The notes beneath the pieces were generated by a model. That model was not told the DNA's origin and ran no database searches. It saw nothing but the letters and a program-made list of their open reading frames with translations. From the NCBI GenBank assembly GCA_007119075.1, contig SKQJ01000273.1, positions 1 to 5,582 on the forward strand: DNA of 5,582 bases, given 5' to 3'. The position numbers were made by a program, and so were the translations under genes. Positions within the stretch are counted from its first letter, which is position 1. Each line of letters starts with the position of its first letter. Source of the stretch: Bacteroidales bacterium. GTDB lineage: Bacteria; Bacteroidota; Bacteroidia; Bacteroidales; PUMT01. Positions 1 through 5,582 of this stretch are shown piece by piece.

Positions 1-9
1 AATTTGGAG

Positions 10-1029
10 CTAAAAATCGAGACTCGAAAAAAACTTCCCCCTGCCGCTGAAAAACTTCATAACAATGCTTTTCGTGTATATTTCCTTGTGCAGCACTACA
101 TTATCTCTTCCGGAAAGCCTCCTTCGTTTCCGGTAATATTCAAGAAAAAGAGAAAAAAAGGAGATATGTGCCCGGATAACGGCAAATGCATTTGCAAAAG
201 AAAATACCAGGAGGAACTTCACCACCGAAAGCCAGTCGAGCGCCAGCCGGACCGCCAGCAGATAAAGCTTGCCCGGAGGCAGGTTCAGCAAAAGCATCAG
301 CAGACTGTTACGGAAATTGAACCATGTTTTTCTCGGGTTGCCCGCCGGGAGGGTTCCGCCGCCAAGATGATAAACCTCGGAGGAGGGGACTACCCGGATT
401 CTTTTCCCGGCATTTTTGAGCCTCCAGCACAGCTCTATTTCCTCCATATGGGCGAAAAACCTTTCGTCAAACCCCCCGGCCATGTGCCAGTCAGCCGACC
501 TTACCATCATGCAGGCGCCGGTTGCCCAGAAAACATCACGTGCATCATCATACTGGCCTGTGTCTTTCTCAACCACATCAAATATCCTTCCCCGGCAGAA
601 CGGATAGCCCAGGAAATCTATGAATCCGCCGGCGGCTCCGGCATGTTCAAAATATTCCCTCCTGTTCAGGTCTTTTATCTTGGGCATACAGGCTGCCACC
701 TCAATGTCGCTTTCCATTAATTCAAGCAATGGCTCAGTCCATCCGGCGGCAACCTCGACATCGGAGTTGAGCAGGATATAGTACTCTGCCCTGATACTGG
801 CAAGAGCCCTGTTGTATCCGCCGGCAAAACCGTAGTTCCGGTCAAATTCCAGTATGTGGATTTCAGGAAATGATTCCCTGACAAATTCGAGGGACTGATC
901 GGAGGAAAAATTGTCCGCCACCCATATTTCAATATGTTCGCCCTGTGAATTTTCTTTGACAGATGGCAAAAAGCGCCTGAGATACCCGAGTCCGTTCCAG
1001 TTTAATATAACAATGGCAAGCTTTGTCAT
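10..1029 (-). CDS. Family 2 glycosyltransferase, probably envelope glycan (LPS/LOS or similar)
   Basis: Predicted to transfer a sugar from a nucleotide-activated donor to a surface glycan or lipid-linked acceptor at the cytoplasmic face of the inner membrane. The 339-residue protein opens with a GT-A fold: LAIVILNWNG (about 4-13), VADNFSSDQS (37-46), NYGFAGGYNRAL (65-76) and YYILLNSDVEV (83-93), where N-S-D takes the DxD metal/nucleotide-binding position. FAHMEEIELCWRL (about 192-204) matches the conserved acidic region holding the likely catalytic base. Residues about 241-297 are hydrophobic and likely associate with or cross the membrane; the tail is basic. This resembles the rhamnosyltransferase/WcaA-like group of GT2. 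I chose the ATG at 1029 because it gives an ATGA overlap with the upstream acyltransferase stop and starts just before the first beta strand; an in-frame ATG at 1056 would add nine residues. Donor and acceptor cannot be read from the sequence. Family call is secure, substrate is not. Confidence 0.9.
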   Translation of the reverse strand: MTKLAIVILNWNGLGYLRRFLPSVKENSQGEHIEIWVADNFSSDQSLEFVRESFPEIHILEFDRNYGFAGGYNRALASIRAEYYILLNSDVEVAAGWTEPLLELMESDIEVAACMPKIKDLNRREYFEHAGAAGGFIDFLGYPFCRGRIFDVVEKDTGQYDDARDVFWATGACMMVRSADWHMAGGFDERFFAHMEEIELCWRLKNAGKRIRVVPSSEVYHLGGGTLPAGNPRKTWFNFRNSLLMLLLNLPPGKLYLLAVRLALDWLSVVKFLLVFSFANAFAVIRAHISFFSLFLEYYRKRRRLSGRDNVVLHKEIYTKSIVMKFFSGRGKFFSSLDF

Positions 1030-1928
1030 GAACCGGCAACTTTTTGGTTTTTCCACCTGTTATGCGACCAGAGCCAATACTCGGGTTTTTTCCGGATTTG
1101 CTCTTCAAGAAGCCGGGTGTGTCTTTCGGTTATTTCATACAGGCCGGTCGATACGGGTTCCTCCGTGACAGGTATTATTTCAACCTCGTAATATCCCCTT
1201 TTCACCTTTCTCATTGAAAGAAAGACCACCGCATGGCCGAGCCTGCGGGCTATATGCTCGCTTCCGAGCATTACCGGCGTATCCTGGTTGAGAAATCTGG
1301 TCCAGCACCTTATATTCCCTCCGGCAGGCCGCTGGTCACCAAGAAACAAGGAAATGGTAGGGATCTTTTCATTGTGAAATTTCAGGATTTCAGGATAGCT
1401 CCTTGTAGCAGTTACGGCCTGGATCCCGAACTTCTGCCTGAGCTTTTTCATAAAACGGTTAAAATAAATATTGCTCAATGGTCTGTAAAGGGCAATAACC
1501 CTGTGTCTTGTATACAAGGGAAGCGAAAAAAGCCATTCCCAGTTGCCGTAATGCCCGAACACCGATATCACGCTCCTGCCCTGTTGGTAATATTGTTCAA
1601 GCAGGCCTGCGTTTTTCCAGACAACCCTTCTTTCCATTTCCTTCCTGCTCATGGTCAATGCATAAAAAGTCTCTATGATAGAATCGCACATATGCCTGTA
1701 AAACCCCCTGGCGATTTTTTTAATTTCCGGGTGGTCTTTTTCCGGAAAAGCATTGTGCAGATTCCTTAAAACCATTTTTTTCCTGTAACCCGGGAAATAC
1801 CAGGCCAGCATAAAGAGCAATTCGGAAAACATAAACAGCACCTGGAGAGGAAGCAGCAACAGAGGACGGGACAGGCCGTAAAACAAATAAAATCCTATGA
1901 AATGAGCCACTGATCGGTCACTTGTCAT
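1026..1928 (-). CDS. Lysophospholipid / lipid A late acyltransferase (LpxL/HtrB family), paralog 1
   Basis: Likely transfers a fatty acyl chain to a lipid acceptor at the inner membrane; in this family the classical role is secondary acylation of lipid A. The 300-residue length is usual. A hydrophobic N-terminal segment (about 10-45, FIGFYLFYG then a leucine-rich run) should anchor it. The catalytic HX4E motif is intact in GHYGNWEW (H126, E131). Further family blocks are LYRPLSNIYFNRFM (147-160), GDQRP (197-201), RFLNQDTPVMLGSEHIAR (211-228) and PEYWLWSHNRWK (282-293). It is clearly paralogous to the acyltransferase encoded upstream (2221-3090), sharing HYGNWEW, FLNQDTPV and MRKVKRGYYE. A 292-bp gap with a candidate promoter and a strong hairpin precedes it, so it may have its own transcript. 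Its TGA stop overlaps the glycosyltransferase ATG. Which acyl donor and acceptor it uses is unknown; aminolipid or phospholipid acylation is an alternative to lipid A. Confidence 0.9.
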   Translation of the reverse strand: MTSDRSVAHFIGFYLFYGLSRPLLLLPLQVLFMFSELLFMLAWYFPGYRKKMVLRNLHNAFPEKDHPEIKKIARGFYRHMCDSIIETFYALTMSRKEMERRVVWKNAGLLEQYYQQGRSVISVFGHYGNWEWLFSLPLYTRHRVIALYRPLSNIYFNRFMKKLRQKFGIQAVTATRSYPEILKFHNEKIPTISLFLGDQRPAGGNIRCWTRFLNQDTPVMLGSEHIARRLGHAVVFLSMRKVKRGYYEVEIIPVTEEPVSTGLYEITERHTRLLEEQIRKKPEYWLWSHNRWKNQKVAGS

Positions 1929-1990
1929 AATAGTCGCAGTTTACTTACGTATGGCCAGGCAAGGCAGGTATCGGGGTGTCTCAATGCTCC

Positions 1991-2003
1991 GGTATGCAAT
2001 ACC
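1991..2003 (-). other. Small hairpin in the same leader
   Basis: GGTAT (1991-1995) and ATACC (1999-2003) form a 5-bp stem around a 3-nt loop, about 65 nt upstream of the ATG at 1928. It is short enough to be chance, but together with the stem at 2032-2061 it makes the presumed leader of this acyltransferase noticeably structured. Confidence 0.25.
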
Positions 2004-2031
2004 AGCTTAAAACCGCGAAACCGGAAAATAC

Positions 2032-2061
2032 TTGCCCGGAATACCGATATTTTCCGGGCAA
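2032..2061 (-). other. Strong hairpin in the presumed 5' leader of the second acyltransferase gene
   Basis: TTGCCCGGAA (2032-2041) and TTCCGGGCAA (2052-2061) are perfect inverted repeats, giving a 10-bp stem with a 10-nt loop. On the minus strand the hairpin is followed by GTATTTTCC, only weakly U-rich, so it is not a textbook terminator. It lies about 100 nt upstream of the ATG at 1928 and downstream of the candidate -7 box at 2080-2087, which would place it in the 5' untranslated leader. It could be an attenuator, an RNA stability element or a protein-binding site. The structure is certain; the role is inference. Confidence 0.5.
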
Positions 2062-2079
2062 CAGACGGCGCCGAAGCCG

Positions 2080-2087
2080 CAAAGATA
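2080..2087 (-). promoter_or_regulatory. Candidate Bacteroidota -7 promoter box (TATCTTTG)
   Basis: Read on the minus strand this is TATCTTTGC, an exact match to the TAnnTTTG -7 element recognised by the primary sigma factor of Bacteroidota. It lies about 150 nt upstream of the ATG of the second acyltransferase, in a 292-bp gap. Against it, no TTTG stands 19 to 21 bp further upstream, where the -33 element should be; the sequence there reads about GTCC. It is a plausible but incomplete promoter that would drive the acyltransferase-glycosyltransferase pair. Confidence 0.4.
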
Positions 2088-2170
2088 GAAAATCTTCAAT
2101 ATGCATGGACGCGTTTTCGGTGATAAATTGCATTAATAACTCATCAGGCCGGTACTCCGCTCCGTCAAAG

Positions 2171-2208
2171 CCTGAATGCCTGCCCGGGGCCTGGCAGCCC
2201 GCTTCAGG
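2171..2208 (-). terminator. GC-rich imperfect hairpin just after the upstream acyltransferase stop
   Basis: CCTGAA (2171-2176) pairs with TTCAGG (2203-2208). After a one-base bulge, GC (2178-2179) pairs with GC (2201-2202), and CTGCC (2180-2184) pairs with GGCAG (2193-2197) around an 8-nt loop, with a 3-nt bulge on one side. It starts 12 nt downstream of the TGA at 2221-2223. No U-run follows on the minus strand, so intrinsic termination is uncertain; a transcript 3'-end or stability structure is equally possible. Its position, between a stop codon and a candidate promoter, fits an operon boundary. Confidence 0.35.
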
Positions 2209-2220
2209 AATTTTCCCATG

Positions 2221-3090
2221 TCAGCGCTTGATTTTCCACCTGCGGTGTGACCAGAGCCAGTGTTCGGGAGTCTCCCTGATCTGCTTCTCAAGGAGCTTTA
2301 CATGTGCATTTGTAATCTCTTCTTCAGAAGTCGCCGCCCCTTCATCAAACAGCGGAATAAATTCAAATTCATAATATCCCCGTTTGACTTTTCTCATCCA
2401 GAAATACACCACCGCCATATCAATTTTACGGGCAATACGTTCCGTCCCCAGGTAAACAGGCGTGTCCTGGTTCAGAAAGCCGGTCCAGTAAAGCGATTTT
2501 TCCCTGGGAGGGGTCTGATCGGCCATGAATGCAGTTATGGTGGGCACGCCCTGTCTGTCAAGCTCATAAATTTTCCTGATAGCCATTTTCATGGGAACGG
2601 GTATGGCGCCGAACCGGCTTCTCACATCAAACATCAACCGGTCGAAAATCCTGTTCTTCAATTGCCTGTAAATCACAACGCATTTATAACCGGTCTGCAG
2701 GGGAAAGCCGCACATCCATTCCCAGTTTCCGTAATGGCCAAGGACGGCAGCGGTGTGCTTCCCTTCCCTGAAATGCTTTTCAACAGCCCATGGATTTTTA
2801 TATCTCACCCTCCGGCCTATCTCCTCTTCTCCCATGCCGGTCAGGTATATCGATTCAATTACCAGATCGCCCAGGTGCCTGTAATATCTTTTGGCGATCC
2901 GCGTGATTTCTTCCGGCGATTTTTCAGGAAAGGAATTGTTAAGGTTTTCAAATACGACACGCTTCCGGTATCCCGGGAAATAATAAGCAAGCAGGTAAAA
3001 CAGGTCAGACAGCAAATATAATGCGCTCAGGGGCAAAAGCGCCATGGCCCGGAAAAAACCGTAAATCAGATAGTATATAAAATTCCCCAT
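2221..3090 (-). CDS. Lysophospholipid / lipid A late acyltransferase (LpxL/HtrB family), paralog 2
   Basis: Second membrane-anchored acyltransferase of the same family, expected to add an acyl chain to lipid A or a related envelope lipid. From the chosen start it has 289 residues: a hydrophobic N-terminus (about 4-40, FIYYLIYGF onward to YYFPGYRKR), the catalytic HX4E in GHYGNWEW (H119, E124), then IYRQLKNRIFDRLM, MADQTPP, GFLNQDTPVYLGTERIAR and a C-terminal PEHWLWSHRRWK. All expected blocks are present and no frameshift is seen. I chose the ATG at 3090 because it aligns with the family's usual start just before the first hydrophobic segment. An in-frame ATG at 3117 would add nine residues (MFPGVYSCS) and leave only 4 bp to the upstream phosphatase stop, so it remains possible. 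Close spacing suggests co-transcription with the phosphatase gene. Resemblance to its neighbour at 1026-1928 points to an old tandem duplication. Acyl specificity is unknown. Confidence 0.9.
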   Translation of the reverse strand: MGNFIYYLIYGFFRAMALLPLSALYLLSDLFYLLAYYFPGYRKRVVFENLNNSFPEKSPEEITRIAKRYYRHLGDLVIESIYLTGMGEEEIGRRVRYKNPWAVEKHFREGKHTAAVLGHYGNWEWMCGFPLQTGYKCVVIYRQLKNRIFDRLMFDVRSRFGAIPVPMKMAIRKIYELDRQGVPTITAFMADQTPPREKSLYWTGFLNQDTPVYLGTERIARKIDMAVVYFWMRKVKRGYYEFEFIPLFDEGAATSEEEITNAHVKLLEKQIRETPEHWLWSHRRWKIKR

Positions 3091-3121
3091 GCTGCAGGAG
3101 TAAACGCCAGGAAACATTCGA

Positions 3122-3919
3122 TCAGCCGGCCTTCATATGCCGTTGCACATCGGACCTGAATTCATCGAATATAGACGGGTTGGATGCAATAAGCTCACCG
3201 CCGTAAAGATAACCGTCACCCCCGGAAAAATCGCTTACTGCTCCGCCGGCCTGCCTGACGATAAAGGCGCCGGCGGCCACATCCCAGGGACTTAGACCGA
3301 ATTCAAAAAACCCGTCAAACCTACCGCAGGCGACATACGCCAGGTCGACCGCCGCCGAACCAAGCCGGCGCAGTCCATGGGAATTTTTCATAAAGTATTC
3401 AAAAGACGCAAGAAACTGATCCATTCTTTTGAATTCGGTATAGGGAAAACCGGTTGCGATGAGGGCATCACTCACCGATTTTGAACCTGAAACCTTGATC
3501 TTGCTGCCGTTAAGAAAGGCCGGAGCGCCTTCCCAGCTGTAAAAACACTCATCAAGATTGATCTCATATACCACGCCCAGAACCGGTTCCAGTTCTTTGA
3601 TCAGTCCGATGCTTACTGAAAATGGGGGCAGGCCGTGGATAAAATTGGTGGTCCCGTCGAGTGGGTCTATAACCCAGTTGAACCCTCCGTCATTCTTTTT
3701 GCCGGTTCCTTCTTCGGCTATAAAACCGGCTTGTGGCAGCAGACGGCCCAGTTTTTGCACCAGGATACCCTCGGCCTTTTTGTCGACATAGGAAACATAA
3801 TTGTGTACTCCTTTTGTTTCCACGTCTTCGGGGCTAAAAGATCTTCTTTCCTGCCGTATAAATTCGCCTGTTTCCCGGGCGATGTCAATTACCTCTTTGC
3901 AAATATTTTCCGTTACCAT
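3122..3919 (-). CDS. Inositol-monophosphatase family phosphatase (SuhB-like)
   Basis: A metal-dependent (Mg2+) cytoplasmic phosphatase of the IMPase/FBPase fold that hydrolyses a small phosphate monoester. Its 265 residues are typical for bacterial SuhB-like enzymes. Family signatures are all present: VDKKAE (45-50), FIAEEGTG with the metal-binding E69/E70 region (66-73), WVIDPLDGTTNFIHG (82-96, metal ligands D85 and D88), LGSAAVDLAYVACGRFDGF (186-204) and LSPWDVAAG with the metal-binding D213 (209-217). The ATG at 3919 starts directly before the first helix and is preceded by A-rich sequence (ATAACAA). The true substrate could be inositol-1-phosphate, a nucleotide such as PAP, or a sugar phosphate; the motif set does not decide. 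It sits 4 to 31 bp upstream of an acyltransferase gene, probably in the same transcript, though a shared pathway is not evident. Confidence 0.93.
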   Translation of the reverse strand: MVTENICKEVIDIARETGEFIRQERRSFSPEDVETKGVHNYVSYVDKKAEGILVQKLGRLLPQAGFIAEEGTGKKNDGGFNWVIDPLDGTTNFIHGLPPFSVSIGLIKELEPVLGVVYEINLDECFYSWEGAPAFLNGSKIKVSGSKSVSDALIATGFPYTEFKRMDQFLASFEYFMKNSHGLRRLGSAAVDLAYVACGRFDGFFEFGLSPWDVAAGAFIVRQAGGAVSDFSGGDGYLYGGELIASNPSIFDEFRSDVQRHMKAG

Positions 3920-3927
3920 TTGTTATG

Positions 3928-3956
3928 ACTTGATTTGATTTTTTATACTTGATTTG
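3928..3956. repeat. Pair of 10-bp direct repeats upstream of the phosphatase start
   Basis: ACTTGATTTG occurs exactly at 3928-3937 and 3947-3956, a 19-bp period with a 9-bp A/T spacer. The pair covers about -9 to -37 relative to the phosphatase ATG at 3919. Two identical half-sites close to two helical turns apart can be a regulator binding site, but the stretch is A/T-rich and chance is possible. No TAnnTTTG box is visible here on the minus strand. Confidence 0.4.
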
Positions 3957-3991
3957 CTTCATTTTCTGAGGCATTCCCGATCCGGCGTCCA

Positions 3992-4043
3992 GTCGTTTCC
4001 CTGTCCGCAGGCACCCGGTCGTTTCCCTGTCCGCAGGCAACCG
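3992..4043. repeat. 26-bp tandem repeat, two copies
   Basis: Two adjacent 26-bp units (3992-4017 and 4018-4043) differ at one base only (C at 4014, A at 4040). Both contain the 19-bp core GTTTCCCTGTCCGCAGGCA. The array ends one base short of the mtaB stop codon (TGA, 4045-4047), and the next bases GTC restart the unit. Each unit contains CCTG-TCCG-CAGG, a 4-bp stem with a 4-nt loop. It is noncoding in the annotated frames. It may be a local minisatellite or part of a dispersed Bacteroidota intergenic repeat. Confidence 0.85.
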
Positions 4044-4044
4044 G

Positions 4045-5349
4045 TCAGTGGTCTGCAACCACGCACTTCATAATGCCGTCCTCTCCCGGGGCCAGCAGCT
4101 TGACATTCACGAGCCGGTTTATAAGCTTTTCATCGCCGGGAGCCTCGACCCTGATGTAATTCCCGGTAAAGCCTTGCATCCTGCCCTTTTTGCTGACCGC
4201 CTCGAACAGCACCCGGTGAACCTGTCCGCTGCACCGCTCCAGGAATCTTCTGCGCTTTGCCTCTGCAATTTCGTGGAGCACCCTGCTGCGGCGGTCTTTT
4301 ACTTCAGGCAAAACCTTGTCAGGAAGCCGGGAAGCTTTTGTGTTGCTTCTGTCCGAGTAGGTGAAAACATGCAGGAATGCCACATCAGCCTTTTGCAGGA
4401 ACTCTGCGGTCTCTTCAAAATCCTTATCGGTCTCACCGGGAAAACCCGTTATAACATCGGCCCCTATCCCGGCAAATGGCATCTGCTGCCTGATCCGGTT
4501 TAGCCTTCCGGTGAAAAGCTCCCGGGTGTATTTCCTGTTCATTGATTCCAGGATGCGGTCACAGCCGGACTGAAGCGGAATATGGAAATGGGGAGCGAAT
4601 TTATTGCTTTTTGCAATAAGGTTTATAATATCATCGCTTAAAAGGTCCGGTTCTACAGAGGATATCCTGTATCTTTCAATGCCTTTTGTTTCCTGCAGCC
4701 GGCTCAGCAATTCAAACAGGCTGCCTTCACCGGACCGGCCGAAATCGCCGATATTGACGCCTGTCAGCACCGCCTCCCTGACCCCGCTTGCTGCAATCTT
4801 TTCCGCCTGGCTGAGTATATCGTCAATTGTTGCGCTGCGGCTGCGCCCCCTGGCAAGCGGGATAGTACAATAGGAGCAAAAATAGTCACATCCGTCCTGT
4901 ATCTTTAAAAACGATCTGGTCCGTCCCGAAAGCGACCAGGAAGGAGAAAACTCTGTTTCCCCCGATATTTCACAGGAATGGATCGCAGCCTCGCTGCTTT
5001 TTGTAAAATTGCCTGCGAAATCGAATATATTAAATTTTTCTTTTGATCCCAGGACGATATCCACACCGGGTATCTGCGCTATGATATCGGATTTTAGCTG
5101 GGAATAACAGCCGACAACCGCAATATAGGCATTCGGCGAGCTCCTGACGGCCTTGCTGATAATATTGCGGCATTTCTTTTCCGCTCCAGCAGTTACGGAG
5201 CATGTATTGATCACATACACGTCGGCCGTGTTGCCGAATTCAACCTTGCGGAACCCCTTCCCGGCAAAAAGGCGCTCAATGGTTGAGGTCTCGGCAAAAT
5301 TAAGCTTACAGCCCAGAGTATAATAAGCAACTGTCCGCGATTCCTGCAT
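4045..5349 (-). CDS. mtaB: tRNA (t6A37) C2-methylthiotransferase MtaB
   Basis: Radical-SAM enzyme that adds a methylthio group to C2 of N6-threonylcarbamoyladenosine at position 37, giving ms2t6A in tRNAs that read ANN codons; cytoplasmic. The 434 residues show the full methylthiotransferase layout. The N-terminal domain has the three auxiliary-cluster cysteines C14 (TLGCKLN), C50 (INTCSV) and C81 (VVGCYSQ). The radical-SAM CxxxCxxC is C154, C158 and C161 in DGCDYFCSYCTIP. SSVEPDLL, HFHIPLQSGCDRIL and GADVITGFPGET are conserved core blocks, and a TRAM RNA-binding domain ends the protein (about 370-430). TLGCKLN and CSYCTIPLARGRSRS favour MtaB over MiaB or RimO. The ATG at 5349 is preceded by A/T-rich sequence without a Shine-Dalgarno motif, and the protein begins a few residues before the first strand, as expected. 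The gene lies 59 bp downstream of a Ppx/GppA-like gene. Confidence 0.95.
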   Translation of the reverse strand: MQESRTVAYYTLGCKLNFAETSTIERLFAGKGFRKVEFGNTADVYVINTCSVTAGAEKKCRNIISKAVRSSPNAYIAVVGCYSQLKSDIIAQIPGVDIVLGSKEKFNIFDFAGNFTKSSEAAIHSCEISGETEFSPSWSLSGRTRSFLKIQDGCDYFCSYCTIPLARGRSRSATIDDILSQAEKIAASGVREAVLTGVNIGDFGRSGEGSLFELLSRLQETKGIERYRISSVEPDLLSDDIINLIAKSNKFAPHFHIPLQSGCDRILESMNRKYTRELFTGRLNRIRQQMPFAGIGADVITGFPGETDKDFEETAEFLQKADVAFLHVFTYSDRSNTKASRLPDKVLPEVKDRRSRVLHEIAEAKRRRFLERCSGQVHRVLFEAVSKKGRMQGFTGNYIRVEAPGDEKLINRLVNVKLLAPGEDGIMKCVVADH

Positions 5350-5364
5350 TTATTTTATATAACA

Positions 5365-5378
5365 ATTAACCGGTTAAT
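5365..5378. promoter_or_regulatory. 14-bp perfect palindrome upstream of mtaB
   Basis: ATTAACCGGTTAAT is a perfect dyad of 14 bp lying 15 nt upstream of the mtaB ATG in the 59-bp gap. A second, imperfect-centre dyad ATATCGGATAT (5391-5401) lies 12 bp away, towards the upstream gene. Such symmetry suits a dimeric regulator, but no regulator or promoter is visible in the window, and there is no U-tract making it a terminator. The palindrome is certain; function is inference. Confidence 0.4.
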
Positions 5379-5408
5379 AAGATTTTAATTATATCGGATA
5401 TGCGGGTC

Positions 5409-5582
5409 TCAGACAGGCCTGACAACCGTCCCTCCTGTTTTTTGCCTGTAATCATGGTAAAGCTGATGAACGATCCCGTCTGCCACCCCGATCTTGGGAA
5501 TCAGGATCTTTCCGGCCCCTGTCCACTTCATTATCCTCAGGAACACCTGGGTGGCAGGAATTATCACATCCGCCCGGTCGGG
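5409..5582 (-). CDS. Ppx/GppA-family exopolyphosphatase, C-terminal fragment (cut by window edge)
   Basis: Only the last 57 codons are inside the window, ending in TGA at 5409-5411; the start lies beyond 5582. The peptide begins PDRADVIIPATQVFLRIMKW and continues through ILIPKIGVADGIVHQLY to end in VVRPV. RAD-V-I-P followed by a hydrophobic helix and then GVADGIV matches the C-terminal end of the Ppx/GppA phosphatase domain (the RADVIxPG...GLREG region of the classical enzymes), in the short form common in Bacteroidota. Family members hydrolyse polyphosphate or guanosine pentaphosphate; the active-site residues are outside the window, so activity cannot be judged. Same strand as mtaB, 59 bp upstream, so co-transcription is possible. 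Confidence 0.8.
   Translation of the reverse strand, partial: PDRADVIIPATQVFLRIMKWTGAGKILIPKIGVADGIVHQLYHDYRQKTGGTVVRPV

Noticed and set aside
4..720. Long plus-strand open frame of 238 codons opposite the glycosyltransferase gene
   Set aside because: It is antisense to a gene with clear GT2 motifs and its translation has no family features. It is a shadow frame.
2133..2219. A 28-codon minus-strand ORF beginning ATGGGAAAATTCC, 1 base after the acyltransferase stop
   Set aside because: It is short and basic, overlaps the GC-rich hairpin at 2171-2208, and matches no family I recognise. Nothing supports translation.
2260..3021. Long plus-strand open frame of 253 codons opposite the upstream acyltransferase gene; similar frames lie opposite the other genes
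   Set aside because: The opposite strand encodes a complete LpxL-family protein with an intact catalytic motif. The antisense frame shows no domain or plausible start context.
3910..3990. A short minus-strand ORF starting with MPQKMKQIKYKK and overlapping the phosphatase start in another frame
   Set aside because: It is low-complexity, lysine-rich translation of an A-rich leader, with no recognisable motif. It is better explained as noncoding upstream sequence.
3992..4043. Possible CRISPR array from the two repeated units
   Set aside because: The units are directly adjacent with no spacers between them, only two copies exist, and no cas gene is in the window.

Overview
The window reads as ordinary chromosomal DNA from a member of the Bacteroidota, most likely Bacteroidales or a related order. 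This is an inference from three things. The protein families have the Bacteroidota form: two short LpxL-like acyltransferases with an HYGNWE motif, a Bacteroidota-type Ppx/GppA C-terminus, and MtaB. Start codons are preceded by A/T-rich sequence rather than Shine-Dalgarno motifs. One intergenic region carries a TAnnTTTG box, the Bacteroidota -7 promoter element. Gene identities are read from motifs; no database search was possible.

All genes lie on the minus strand, so transcription runs from high to low coordinates. At the right edge is the C-terminal end of a Ppx/GppA-family phosphatase (5409-5582, cut by the window edge). Then follow mtaB, a tRNA methylthiotransferase (4045-5349); an inositol-monophosphatase-family enzyme (3122-3919); a lysophospholipid/lipid A late acyltransferase (2221-3090 or 3117); a second, paralogous acyltransferase (1026-1928); and a family 2 glycosyltransferase (10-1029). 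The last two overlap by 4 bp (ATGA) and are probably translationally coupled.

The intergenic stretches are short: 59 bp, 125 bp, 4 to 31 bp, and 292 bp. The 59-bp gap before mtaB holds a 14-bp perfect palindrome. The 125-bp gap holds two 26-bp tandem repeats and a pair of 10-bp direct repeats just upstream of the phosphatase start. The 292-bp gap between the two acyltransferases holds a GC-rich hairpin after the upstream stop codon, a candidate -7 promoter box and a 10-bp-stem hairpin in the presumed 5' leader of the second acyltransferase. The acyltransferases may therefore belong to two transcription units.

Functionally, the left half (two acyltransferases and a glycosyltransferase) suggests envelope lipid work, most likely late acylation of lipid A and transfer of a sugar to the LPS/LOS core or another surface glycan. 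The right half is housekeeping: tRNA modification and phosphate-ester metabolism. I found no mobile element, CRISPR array, tRNA or rRNA, and no convincing undescribed system. The points most worth a second look are the tandem acyltransferase pair with its structured leader and the small intergenic repeats.
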